Positions 46,389 through 57,760 of a stretch of DNA of 64,000 nucleotides are shown here, piece by piece; position 1 is the stretch's first letter, and every line of letters starts with the position of its first letter. A program made the position numbers and the translations under genes. The stretch lies in assembly GCF_001540865.1 (NCBI RefSeq), contig NC_033638.1:3739029-3803028 (forward strand), given 5' to 3'. The notes beneath the pieces were generated by a model. The model ran no database searches. It was given only the letters and a program-made list of their open reading frames with translations, and was not told the DNA's origin. This DNA comes from Ananas comosus. Taxonomy: Eukaryota; Streptophyta; Magnoliopsida; Poales; Bromeliaceae.

Positions 46389-47033
46389 TCACATCGCGAG
46401 GTTCTCCGCCGACTTTCTACTGAGTGCATCAGCGACTACATTTGCTTTCCCGGGGTGGTAGAGAATATCGAGATCATAATCCTTTAACAGCTCTAACCAC
46501 CGCCGTTGTCGCATGTTAAGCTCTTTCTGTGTGAACAAATACTTCAGACTCTTGTGGTCAGTATACACTTCACAACGCGCGCCGTACAAGTAATGCCTCC
46601 ACAACTTGAGAGCAAATACCACTGCGGCTAACTCCAAGTCGTGGACAGGGTAGTTCTTCTCGTAGCTTTTCAACTAATGGGACGCATATGCGATCACCTT
46701 CCCTTCCTGCATCAGAACACACCCCAATCCTGAAGAAGAGGCGTCACTATAAACCACAAAGTCCTCATCTGGCACCGATAAAGCAAGCACCGGAGTCGAA
46801 GTCAGTTTCTCCTTCAACTCGTTGAAACTCTGGTCACATTCACTGCTCCAAATAAACTTGGTGCCCTTTTGAGTCAGACGGGTAAGTGGAATAACTATCT
46901 TCAAGAAACTATCTATAGTAGCCTGCCAAGCCCACGAAGCTTTGAACCTCTGTGACATTAGTCGGGCGCGGCCAATCTCTGATCGCCTCCACTTTCCTCG
47001 GGTCAACAGAAACACCACCCTCGGAAATAACAT
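46389..47033 (-). pseudogene. Gypsy RNase H region
   Basis: Frames 47033-46674 and 46673-46389 are the same frame, interrupted by one TAG (46674-46676) where CAG is expected: ...GKVIAYASH, stop, [17 protein letters not shown]. The RNase H acid residues are visible in [25 protein letters not shown] and [10 protein letters not shown]. The connection RT-RNase H is frame-shifted relative to the RT frame (they overlap at 46909-47033). Confidence 0.92.
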
Positions 47034-48231
47034 GCCCCAGAAATGCGACCTCTCGGAGCCAAAAGTCGTACTTCTTTAGCTTCGCATACAACTTCTCCTC
47101 CCGAAGGATTTGAAGCACTAGCCTTAAATGCTCGGCATGCTCCTCGTCGTTGCGAGAATAGACCAGAATGTTGTCTATAAAAACCACGACAAACCGGTCC
47201 AAGTACTCCTTGAAGACACGGTTCATTAAGTCCATGAATGCTGCCGGGGCGTTCGTGAGCCCAAACGGCATGACCATGAATTCATAGTGCTCATACCGCG
47301 TGCGGAACGCGGCCTTCTGTACATCTTCCGGCTTTATCCTTAGCTGATGATAACCGAACTGTAGGTCTATCTTTGAGTACACACACGACCCCTGCAGTTG
47401 ATCAAATAAATCGTCGATTCGGGGCAATGGGTACTTATTCTTGATCGTGACTTTGTTCAACTCGCGATAGTCCACGCAGAGTCGAAACGATCCGTCCTTT
47501 TTCCGCACAAATAATACTGAGGCTCCCCACGGTGATACACTCGGCCTGATGAACCCTTAGTCGAGGAGATCTTGCAACTGAGCCCTTAACTCCTTTAGTA
47601 CAGCCGGCGCTATACGATACGGGGCCTTTGAGATCGGCGCCGTTCCGGGGATCAAGTCTATCACAAACTCGATCTTTCGATTGGGCGGCATCCCCGGTAA
47701 CTCCGTAGGAAACACGTCCGGAAACTCCCGAACTATCGACAACTCCTCGAGTGCCGGAACTACTCGGTCCATTTCCACAATGGTCGCTAAGTAAGCCACG
47801 CATCCGCTGTTAACCAATTTTCTTGCTCTCGTCGTAGATACCGTCGCTGCGAAGCATGAGCTATTGCACGCTCGATACGCGAACTCCTCCTGTCCTAGCT
47901 CCCGAAACGTTATCACCTTATTCCTGCAGTCGATAGACGCGTAGTATTTCGAAAGCCAGTCCATGCCCAATATAACGTCGAAATCTTTCAACCTCTTGAG
48001 CATCAACATACGAATTGGCATTATCCAGTTGCCCACTTGAACTGGACACGCCAGACATTCCTTGCGAATAACGAACGCACGCCCGGCGCCCTCTACTCGC
48101 CAGGTGCTCTGACTTGACTGAATGCCAATGTCATGCATTTGTGCAAATGATCTACTGATGAATGAATGCGTAGCACCTGTATCAAACATAGCCCTGGAGC
48201 GAACTCCGTCAATTAAAACCATACCTGCCAC
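46909..48231 (-). pseudogene. Gypsy protease and reverse transcriptase
   Basis: 48231-47557 has an aspartic protease (MFDTGATHSFISRSF). In the same frame after one TAA (just before [11 protein letters not shown]), 47508-46909 is the reverse transcriptase ([20 protein letters not shown], then [13 protein letters not shown]). The catalytic motif reads FIDNILVYS instead of FIDDILVYS: the second aspartate codon (47170-47172) is AAC. With a stop and a catalytic change, this RT is dead. The protease frame is shifted relative to gag near 48220. Confidence 0.93.
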
Positions 48232-49566
48232 GACGTGGCACTCCTCGACTTCGACAGGCTCCTCGGCTTGAGTGCGAATACCCGGCCGCTCGGAGCCGAT
48301 CGCGTCATCTCAGGTTGACGCGGCGCCATCGGGCGTCCAACCGATGCTGCTGCCGGTGGGGCTCCTCCATAGTGCGCCGGAGTCGCTGGAGCCGATGTGA
48401 CAGACGGAGTAGGCAAGGCTTCTCCAGGACAGTCGTGGATAAAGTGTCCCGCTTGCCCACACTTGAAGCATTTCCCTTGCCGCTGACTGCAACGCGATGC
48501 GGGGTGGTCTGCACCACAGATAACACATCGCGGCGCTCCACGGCCTCTGGACTGCGATTGCGGATACTTCGGGGGCTTCTTGGAATTAGATTGTCCCCCC
48601 GAACCACCGCCCTGACGCTTCTTTCCATTGTCCTTGGACTCGGCCATCAGCTTGCGCTCTTCTCGCACGTGGGCATAACCGTGCTCAGCCCACAATGCTC
48701 GGTCAAAAATCTCGGCAAAGGTCGTAAGCTTGAACAACTGAACGGCCCTATATATCCTCGGCTGAAACCCTCGCAAGAACCAATCGGCCCGGTCCCGGTC
48801 ATCTCGAACAACATCCGGGACACAATCTATGATATGGGAGAATTCCTGTTCGTAGTCCGCTACTGAACGATCCCCCTGCCTCAATTTACGAAACTTCTCC
48901 TGCAACTTTCTTTTCAGTGTCGGGGAAGTAGCTTGCGAACATTGCCTTTTTAAACTCCTCCCATAGCATTGGCAGAAGGTCGGAAGACCGATCTCGCTTC
49001 ACCCGCTTCCACCACACCTTCGCCGCCTTCTCGAGACAGTGAGTGGCGAGGTACACTTTATCCTTCTCCAAAGTGTACAGGTCATCGAAGAGTGTCTCCA
49101 TCGAGTCAATCCACGACTCCACCATCAACGGCTCCACCTTTTCCCCCTCGAAGATAGGTGGGTTGAACTTATTAAATTTGACGAGAGCCGCCAACGCACG
49201 CTCCCGCTCCACCTTCTCGGCCGCAGCATCGGGTGTCGCCGAACCCGAGGCCGCCAAAGAAACACTCGCCGGTGGGGGATGTGCCACCACCGGAACTACC
49301 GCTATGCCCTCACCCTCAGCTGCTTCAGGCACGCGCGCCGAGGGGGCGGGCGGATCACGGTCTTCAGTCGCTGTTGCGGTCGCCGCCGCCACCTGCCGCT
49401 CCATAAGCTCTTAGAGCCGCTCGAACCGACTCTCTTGGTGCTGCACCACGCCGGCTAGCGCAGTCATCTGCGCCCGCAACTCTTGCACTTCGCTAGATCC
49501 GGCTTGCTCGGGCACCTCAGGAGGCGGTGCCGGAACTGATCTACGGGTGTAGCGCCTTGGGGACAT
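48213..49566 (-). pseudogene. Gypsy gag
   Basis: A likely start ATG at 49566 (MSPRRYTRRSVP) is followed by a TAA at about 49412 (RFERL, stop, ELMERQ), then frames 49404-48886 and 48905-48213 joined by a frameshift near 48900. The retrotransposon gag domain is clear (VESWIDSMETLFDDL, WKRVKRDRS, MFASYFPDTEKK, then FLRGFQPRIYRAVQL), with zinc knuckles CVICGADHPASRC and CFKCGQAGHFIHDC. Gag forms the particle that packages element RNA. Three lesions rule out function. Confidence 0.92.
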
Positions 49567-49938
49567 CAGCTCCTAAAACATAACCAACTTGGTTAATCAC
49601 CTTAACCCACTAAACCTTATCGCATTTACGAAACAACGCGACTCGGCATCGCAATTGGGCGGAAGCACACAAGTGTACTCATTCCCAACTCTTAGTGTCA
49701 TGTTGTCGGCCGCCAACACAACCACTACGAGTCGAGAACTCATACCCCTTGAATCCGTTTCCAGTCACTACTAGAAACATACTTCAATCCTGACCCAATC
49801 GATCAACTTCCGCCATTGTCACAGGTTCACGTCTCACTCACGCACCTATAACCTTAAGGTTTCCATCCTAGGGTCTCCTAGGTCAATCCTATACTTCTCT
49901 CTTTACTTGCTCTTACTTGCTCTAATACCATCTCTATC
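49567..49938 (-). other. Gypsy 5' leader and primer-binding site
   Basis: Non-coding leader between the 5' LTR and gag. On the - strand TGGTATTAGAGC (49930-49919), eight bases after the LTR, is a one-mismatch version of the initiator Met tRNA primer-binding site. Confidence 0.8.
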
Positions 49939-52328
49939 TGTCATGCCTCGAGACCGCTACCAATTTGGTCCGGTTCGGGCGCGTCGAACAGACGCCGAAC
50001 GGACAGCACCTCCCCTGTCCGCCCAAGGCTCAAGCACGGGATCATGTACAAGAATTCGCCTAGGAACAATTCAATACATACGTGATCCATACAACGACAA
50101 TAGAAGCACCACAAGTGCTTAACAACAAGAGCAAGTAACACAAGTATACATACAAGTGCAAAAAAAGATAATTCTATCTATTACATCACATTCATTCACA
50201 ATTTACACTTTGTTTCATCCAAAATATAGGTACAAATTCATTCACATCTCTCCAAAAGGCATCTCACAACCTATACATCATCTATTCTCATACATGTAGG
50301 TATCTCTAATGCAGTAGGAGAGCTACTAATGCTAGGGCGCTAAGCCGTTACTGCGATCCTCGCCCGGAGCGCTCGTACTCGGCCCTGCAACAAAGTGGGG
50401 TGAGAACTATTGTCCATAGTTCCCAGTGGGTTCGGCCGCGGACTCAGCCGATCTCCCGACTAGGTCCAAGTGGGCACAAGCAGATAGATAGATAGATATG
50501 TGAAAACAATAACGACATAGTAAGAAAGATATGCTACTATGTCCAAATCATATACAATGTATGCATGCACAACGTGATAGATAATCAACTAACATGCCAC
50601 TATGTCCAAGAAGTAATGCTATTTACTTGTTCATCAATTCTCTTGACTTATCCAATCCTTGGCCAACCCTGAGGTTCGCCCACGACTCACATGTATCTCG
50701 TGGGTAAGGAGACTCAACTCGCTCAGCAAACCCGAGACCGTCTGCGGGACCCCAAAAAGCTATCCCTCATGTGACAAACTCCGGAGCGCACGATTGTGTG
50801 GAGTGACCACCACAAGCTCTGAACAGATAGTGAGTATGATCTAATCCTCTCAACTCGAGGTACCCTATCCACTAGGGCTAACAGTCACTTGAGAATCCAC
50901 CTATCCCAATGTCCATATGCAAGTGTTTAACTACACTAAGTTCTTATTCAATGACTCATCTCTAGGGAATCCGCCTATCCCTAAGTTCACATGTCAAGTG
51001 TCACCTTGCACTAAGTTATATGCCACTCGTTCTGTTGTCATTGTTATTTATATGCCACTCGTTATGTCTTTATCAATCATCGAGTCCATCTCTTATCTTG
51101 GCGCTATAGGATTCAATGTCTCGACCCAATCCTTATCTATCCACTATATCAAGCATTCAACTCACACTATGATATCATTTATGAAAGCATAAGGAAATGA
51201 AAATGCACATTTATCCTACAATGCATATATGTAAGAGATGCAAGATTACAATGCACTAAGACATAAAGAGGAGCCCAGTTGCTTCGAGATGACACCACCC
51301 ACCTTCTGGGGTTGTCATGACTCTAGGAATGCGATTCGGCGACTTTACGATGTCGTCTCGGCCTCCCAGGCGGAAATGAAGCTCGGAAGGTCCTTATTGC
51401 TAATAACTTTGCACCCGCTCGACGAATCGTCGAACCGTCTTCGCTAACGCGTTTAAACACTTAGCAATTAGGTTTACACTTGATCAATTTAGATCAATAC
51501 CCAACAAATCACAAAACCCCATTTTGGAGCCCTAACTTGCAATCATGCAAGATTCCATCTCTAAATCTCCAAACTCTTGCATTAAATACTTATTAAGCAT
51601 GCTAGAGTTCCAACTAATTTAATTCCAGAGTATAAAATCCAAACCCTAGAAATCTACCATGGTTGAGCTTCAAACTTACCTCCAAAAGCTAGCTCCAATG
51701 GTGAAAAGGAGGAAGAAGATGATGAAAACCCTTCTCCTTGCTTGCTTCTCCACCAAAACCCTTCTCTTCTTCACCTTCTAGAGAGAAAGAAAGAGATCTT
51801 AGAGAAAGAGAGGCTTTTAGGTTTATCTTTTGGGAAGAAAATGAGAAGAGAGAGAGAGAGCACACTCTCATATAGCCTCCTCTTATGCCACAAATGCATA
51901 AAAGCCCCTTAACTTGTCCACTACGACTCAGCCCATCTAGGGCAATTTCGGGCTACGGGGACCGATCTCTCTAAGAGGGACCGGTCCCCGAGAGTGGCTT
52001 ATTTACAGAAAAGGGCCCTTGTCCCGTTTTTCACGCTTACGAGGACCGGTCTCTCCCGCCAGGGACCGGTCTCCGAGAGCAATTTTGTGTGCAGAGCCTT
52101 CTGCCACATTTTCCAAGCTACGGGGACCGGTTGCTCCCACCAGGGACTGGTCCTCGAGAGCAAAAATTCTACACTTCGCAGAATCTTCACAACTCGCTCT
52201 CGGAGGCCTTCTCCAATGCACTTTTGGCCTTCTTGATGCCTTCGGACTTTTCGAAGCACACCAAGTCGACAATCAGTCGATTCTAATCGAAGTTCAACTC
52301 TCGTATTTCGAGAATTCACTTCCTTACA
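49939..52328 (-). repeat. 5' LTR of gypsy element A
   Basis: 2,390 bp, TGTCATGCC to TTCCTTACA. It pairs with 27020-29488. ACCGGT palindromes at 51958-52155, one palindrome pair fewer than the partner. Confidence 0.93.
51958..52160. repeat. ACCGGT palindrome array in LTR
   Basis: Three pairs, one copy decayed to ACCGAT and one to ACTGGT. Confidence 0.9.
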
Positions 52329-52333
52329 CTATA

Positions 52334-53188
52334 GGTAGAGCCGCTTTGATATTTGGCATCCACTCCTCCAGCGACTTGTGGCGGAGAGATACGTGGCGAT
52401 CGTACCCCTCTACGGTCCCTGCGTGATCCTCGCTACTGAATTTCAGCTACCGGAACCCTACCTCGTCGGTTGCGTCGGTGGAGGAGGAAAAGGGGAGATG
52501 ATCAATTTTTATTATTTTTTTCTTTTTTATTTATAATCGGGCCGAGTGGGCTAGGTGTGGTTGGTTGAGTAGAGGAACTTTTTATTTTCTATTGGATTGT
52601 GCTTTATTTTTAGGTCTTAGTAGATTTTTTAAAAAAAATTTGGCAAAAATGTGTCCCTATAACCTAATTCTGTTATATTGGTTGATCGCCCCTAGCCACA
52701 TTGTCGTCGATTAATCAAAAACGATAGCTGCACAGTGCATTATTATCAATACGTTAAAGCTGCTAAAAAAACAAAAAAAGCAAACATATTTTTAAGAATA
52801 ATGCTAGTCCTACCGTTGTTTTTTTTTATTGTAATTCTACAACTCTATTATCTAAGAATTTATATTTCTTTTAATTACTGCAACCCAAAAAGAATATTTT
52901 AAAAAGTTGATTATGATTGCGACCCTTGGATTAAGAGCTGTAATCTTACAATCATTTTTATGTTGAGACTCAATATTTCTCTATTTTAAAAATGGTCAAG
53001 AAAAAATTTCTCTTCCTTGATTGTTCTATATAATTGGGAGGCAGAAGGGGTTGATCGATGCTAATCATTGCTCTTTTCCACTAATCTTTTCATTGAAAGA
53101 AAAAAAGAGGATGTTAGAAAATAATGGACCTCCTTATTTCTGTCCAAAGATCGTGAAGGTGAATTCGATCTGCTAACTTTGAGACAAA
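52334..53188. other. CACTA continuation or intergenic DNA
   Basis: Directly continues the CACTA tip of 26902-27014 across the gypsy insertion. 52340-52490 is GC-richer and could be a captured exon (- strand reads RHVSLRHKSLEEWMPNIKAA) but is not recognised. The rest is AT-rich with nothing identifiable. Confidence 0.35.
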
Positions 53189-53579
53189 CCTTATTTTTTT
53201 GAGAAAAAGATAGTATAGTACCCACTTTATTCATTAGGCAAAATGAACTTGGCTACAAATGTGATGCATATGGGCCTCAATCAAAAAATGTATGTAGAAA
53301 GAAAAAAGAAAAGAGAGAAGAATGATAAAGAAAAAGAACAGCCAAAAGAGCTACAAAATATAATCACTTCTTGTCGTAGAACTCTTCCCATTGGTTCACC
53401 AAGCACTTGATTTTCTAGCTGCAGTCAGTGAATTTGAGTTACGATTTCTAAAGATCATGCTGTTTCTTTCTAACCAGGTCGTTGACCAGCATGCTGTGAG
53501 GAATGTTAGTCCTTTCTCCAAATCTATAGCATTTCGTAGGTTCATCAGACTTCACTAGAGACTCCTAACCTCGTCAAAA

Positions 53580-54363
53580 TACTCCAACTCAAAAGCCCCT
53601 TCGAGGGACGCCTACTAGTAGAAACCTACCAAAAACACAACTCGAGAAAAGACGATTAGTTGGTTCTAGTTCATGTGCACAAAGCATGCATGACTGATCC
53701 CCAATCTAGCCCGTTTTAAGTAGGTTGTCCACAATAGTTTTTTTTTTTTTTTTTTTTGAGCTATCCAAGTGAAAATCTTAACTTTAACCGAAATTCTCAA
53801 TTTTGAGATCCTTAAGGATAAATTATCCCATATACCTCGTCAATCAGCACTAAGTATACTTAACTGTAAACCCAAACCCAGGGTTCTAGCGCCAACAAAT
53901 TTTATCAAGTCTATTCTCAATGGGGAAGTTGGAGAGTCTATTCTTAAGCTCTTGCATGCGTATTTCATAGCCCCGAGTCGCAAATCTATTCATGCTCAAA
54001 ATCTTTCAATAGCTCTAGTCTTGGTTGGAGCAACACTCTTCAATTGTCATTTCCTTTGTCATGACCTTGTCAAATATATCTGGAAAGTAGGTTCTTAGTG
54101 AAGCATCTCTACACCATTGGTCTGACCAAAAGTCAATTATGTGTCCATCCGCCACTGAATAGCTGACATCACACTTAAACTCCTTAAGTTTTAGCACATC
54201 TCTCCACCATTGTGAGGCAGGTCTGAAGGACCTCCCTTCTTTTCAAGGTCTCCTTCTATTATAATAGATCACTTTGATAAGTTTATTCCATTGTAATTCG
54301 GTTTCGTAAATAGTCTCCACAATTTGGTCAGTAGAGTATCATTTATTGTAGCCATATCCTTGA
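53580..54363 (-). pseudogene. LINE C-terminal zf-RVT region
   Basis: Reads VADGHIIDFWSDQWCRDASL, then YFPDIFDKV, then a zinc-binding part (DNLLKTG, then DQSCMLCAHELEPTNRLFS). A 19-20-base poly-T tract (about 53738-53757 on the + strand) sits inside the coding part, between 'FTWIA' and 'TIVDNLL', as a homopolymer expansion rather than as the LINE tail. Confidence 0.8.
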
Positions 54364-54368
54364 CCCCT

Positions 54369-57012
54369 TGTAAGGAATTGAATTCTCGAAATTCGAGAGT
54401 TGGACTTCATCTAGGATCGACTAATTGTCGAGTGGGTAGGCTTCTGAGGAGCTAAAGATGTCTAAAATACAAAAAGTGCTTTGAAAATCGAGTCCATGAG
54501 AGCGAATAGTGCAAGATCTGCACTTGGCAGATTCTGCTCTCGGGGACCGGTCCCTGGCGGGAGGGACCGGTTCCCGTAAGCAGGAGGTCTGGCAGAGAAG
54601 GGGTCTGCGCAGAGTTGCTTTCGGGGACCGGTCCCTAGCAGGGAAGGATCGGTCCCCGTAGCTAGTGGTTGCGGTGGATGCTTGATACAACCGGTCCCAA
54701 GCCTGAGGGACCGGTCTCCTAAGCGAAACCAGCGAGACAGCAAATATTTGACTAAGTCCTGAGAATTCCACTCTCGGGAACCGGTCTCTCAGGCAAGGAC
54801 CGATTTCCCAGGGACCGGTTCCCGTACGCTGGAAGGCTGGCAGAGAGCCTTCCTCCCGCATGGATTGCTCTCGGGGACCGGTCTTCCCGACGAGGGACCG
54901 GTCCCTCCGCGCGAAAACTGCCCAGGCAGAGCAGTTTGAGAAATAAAAAGTAGAGGGGCATAAGTGGATATTATTACAATAGAGGGTATAGGGGACCATT
55001 CCTCTCTCCCTCTCCCTCATTTCCCTCCCACTTACACACTCTCTCTCCCTCTCTCTCTCTAGAACGAAAAGAAGAAGGAGAAGGAAGGAGAAGAAGGAGA
55101 GGAAGAAGAAGAAGGAAAGAAAGGTGAAGAAGAAGAAGGAAATAAAGGTGGAAAAGAAAAAGGAGATCAAGGAGAAGGCCTTGGACACCTTCACCTGCCT
55201 CTCCTCTCCTCTTTGGTGTAGCTCAAGAGGTAAGCTACTAAACCCTAGCATGTAGAACTAAGGGTTTTAGGTTTTTGGCTTTGGAAATGGGTCAAATGGA
55301 CCTCTAGCATGCTTCTAAATAGATCAATGCTAGAATCTAGGGTTGGATGGAGTGGTTTGCTATAGGTGCAAACCTAGGGCTCCAAATTGGGGTCTTTGAT
55401 AATGAGATTGATCTCATTTGGTGGCTTGTAAACCTAATTGATAAGTGTCTAAACGCGGGGGCGAAGTCGGATTTTCGATTCGTCGAGCGGATGAAAAGCT
55501 ATCAGCGAAATATAGCCGATTGAGCACCGTTTTGGACCAAGGAGGCCGAGACCTCGTCGTAACGTTCATTGGGAAGCGTTTCTAGAACCTTCATACCCTC
55601 AAAAGGTGGGGGGTGTCATCCCGAAGCAACCGAGCTCTTTTCTATGTCCTAGAAATACATAATTTTCATCTCTTGCATGTTGCATTGTAGGATTGCATTG
55701 TAGGACCTTTTTCTTATGCTTCTAAATGTTAACCTAGTGTACATGGAATACTAGGTGAAATGGATAGGTAAGGATTGAGTTGGAACATGGATCCTATAGT
55801 ACTAAAGGAAAGAGATGAACTCGATGATTATTTAGTAACAAAGAGAGTGGCATCTAAATGTTTAAAGAACAGAACGAGTGGCATTATGTAGTGTATTTGA
55901 CACTAGAGGTTCATAAACTTAGGAATAGGTGGATTTCCTAGAAAATGACTCGTGAACAATGAACTTAGTAGAACTAAGTAACTATGCATGAATGTCGAAA
56001 TAGGTGAGTTCCGAGAAAAATGTTGGCCCTAGTTCGTAGGGTATCCTCACGTGGAGAGGATAGATCAAGCTCACGGTTTGTTATTCGGGGTGGTAAAGCC
56101 ATCCAGATCCTCACATGGAGAGGATTGTCATCGAGTACTCCGGAGTGTCGGGCAATTAGGACAGAGTTGATGTCCGCAGACAGTTTCGGGTTCGGGGGCA
56201 CGTGGAGCCTCCTTACCCAATGGGATGGATATGTGAGGCATAGGCAAACCCAAGGGTTTCGCCACAGATTGGGTAAATGAAAAATTAATATTATCATCGA
56301 ACATTGCTTATCGAACGTGGATCGAACTTGTTAGCATGATAGTAAACTTTTACTAATTGATGCATGCATTCATTTCACATGATTATGAGCATAGTAGCAT
56401 AGTTTTTCTATTATGTCTTTACAGTTTTGATATATATATCTATCTGTTTTGTTGTTACTTTTACCCACTTGGACCTAGTGGGGAGATTGGCGGAGTCGGC
56501 AGCCGAGCCCACTGGGAACTATGGAAGATAGTTCTCACCCCACTTTATTTCCAGGGCTAAGTACAGGTTTGCTGGCCGAGGACCGCGGCAAGGGCATCGC
56601 GCCCGACCAATGAGGATTATTGGTAGAGTAGTAGCTTTCCTTTTGTATTAGCACACCTATGTATTGAGAGAGATTCATGTAGGTGAGGACTTTTGAGAGC
56701 TATGTACTTGAGAGTATGTATTCATTTTGAGGAAAAGAATGTAATTGTATACAAAATGCAAATGTGATGTAATAGTTAGTAAGTTCTCTCTTTATTTCAC
56801 TTGTGTTTCTTGTGGATTACTTGCTCTTTGTTGTTGGCACTGTTTGTGCCCCGTTGATTGTGTACTTATAGAATTTAAAATCCTGGGTAAATTATTGTAC
56901 TCGATTTGTTGTTGAGCCTTAGGCAGACAGGGGAGGTGCTGTCCGTTCGGCGTTTGTTTGCCGCGCTCGAACCGTGCCAAATTGGTAAGGGTTTCGGGGC
57001 GGGGGCGTGACA
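54369..57012 (+). mobile_element. Solo LTR C, Ty3/gypsy, family of element A
   Basis: 2,644 bp from TGTAAGGAATTG to GGGGGCGTGACA, perfectly flanked by CCCCT (54364-54368 and 57013-57017). It is the inverted counterpart of LTR A: the end reads as the complement of TGTCACGCCC...ACCAATTTGG. No internal sequence. A solo LTR forms by recombination between the two LTRs of a full element. GA-rich microsatellite at 55040-55160; ACCGGT array at 54545-54905. Confidence 0.95.
54545..54905. repeat. ACCGGT palindrome array in solo LTR C
   Basis: About nine palindromes (two more decayed), mostly paired as GGGACCGGTCCCT and GGGACCGGTTCCC. Confidence 0.93.
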
Positions 57013-57603
57013 CCCCTAACCCTCATTCTTTCCTACTCCTGCACAGTCTTTTTTATGCTACCATACAGGCTCCCCCTATTGTGTCCGCCTGACCTTGGTG
57101 CCTTGAAGATAGATGCGATGCCCTAACTTTCCAGGGGTCACCCATCCTAGGACTACTCCCGTCCTAACACACTTAACTCTTTTAACCTTTTGGACCTAGC
57201 CACTAGATAAAATGCTTAAGTCGGGTTAAAAGTTTTAGTCCTATTATATCTTATTTATAGGACTATCTAGGATCTCACATTCTCCCCTCCCCTTTTAAGC
57301 CTACATTCTCCCTCCCTTCCCCTTTAAGCCCTGATGTCCTTGTCAGGCTCAGACTCACAAGTACGAAGTGATGTGAGAGTCGTCTTGCTAGACTAAACCG
57401 ATCCTGTAGGGGAGCCGCACTCTACCCACAACAGTTAATAGCATGAGAGCCTCTGTAACATACCGAACTTCTAAAGTCATGAAGTTACGGTGTATGTTAG
57501 CTTGGAAGAGTTGAAAATGAGTTCTGAAGGTGTTAGAAGGGTTTTGGTATCGACCGGCGCGAAGTAGAGTCGAGTCGGAGCCAAAACAGCACTCTGGGCA
57601 ATG

Positions 57604-57760
57604 TGTACCGGTACAGCATTTAGAGTGTACCGGTACAGCAATATGTACCGGTACAGCATTGAAAGTGTACCGGTACAAATGCTACGAAACCGAGAGAGCT
57701 GCTCTCGGGTTTGGCCTCTGTGCAGATGTGTACCGGTACAAAAACCCGTGTACCGGTACA
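57604..57760. repeat. TGTACCGGTACA palindrome array in solo LTR D
   Basis: Six copies of the perfect 12-base palindrome TGTACCGGTACA, most preceded by G. They lie in the position that holds GRGACCGGTCYC in the other LTRs. Confidence 0.97.

Larger units (their letters stand above)
27020..52328 (-). mobile_element. Ty3/gypsy element A, chimeric and nested
   Basis: The outer LTRs (27020-29488 and 49939-52328) are flanked by the same 5-bp target duplication, CTATA, at 27015-27019 and 52329-52333, so the whole span is one insertion event plus later events. The element reads right to left: 5'LTR, primer-binding site, gag, protease, RT, RNase H, integrase. Instead of running into its own C-terminus, it passes into the non-coding tail and 3'LTR of a second gypsy element (B), and only then into the last 24 codons of A's own pol and the 3'LTR of A. 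The copia element 33248-44306 is inserted in the B tail. Integrase and polyprotein layout resemble the Tekay/Del chromovirus lineage (inference from motifs). Confidence 0.88.
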
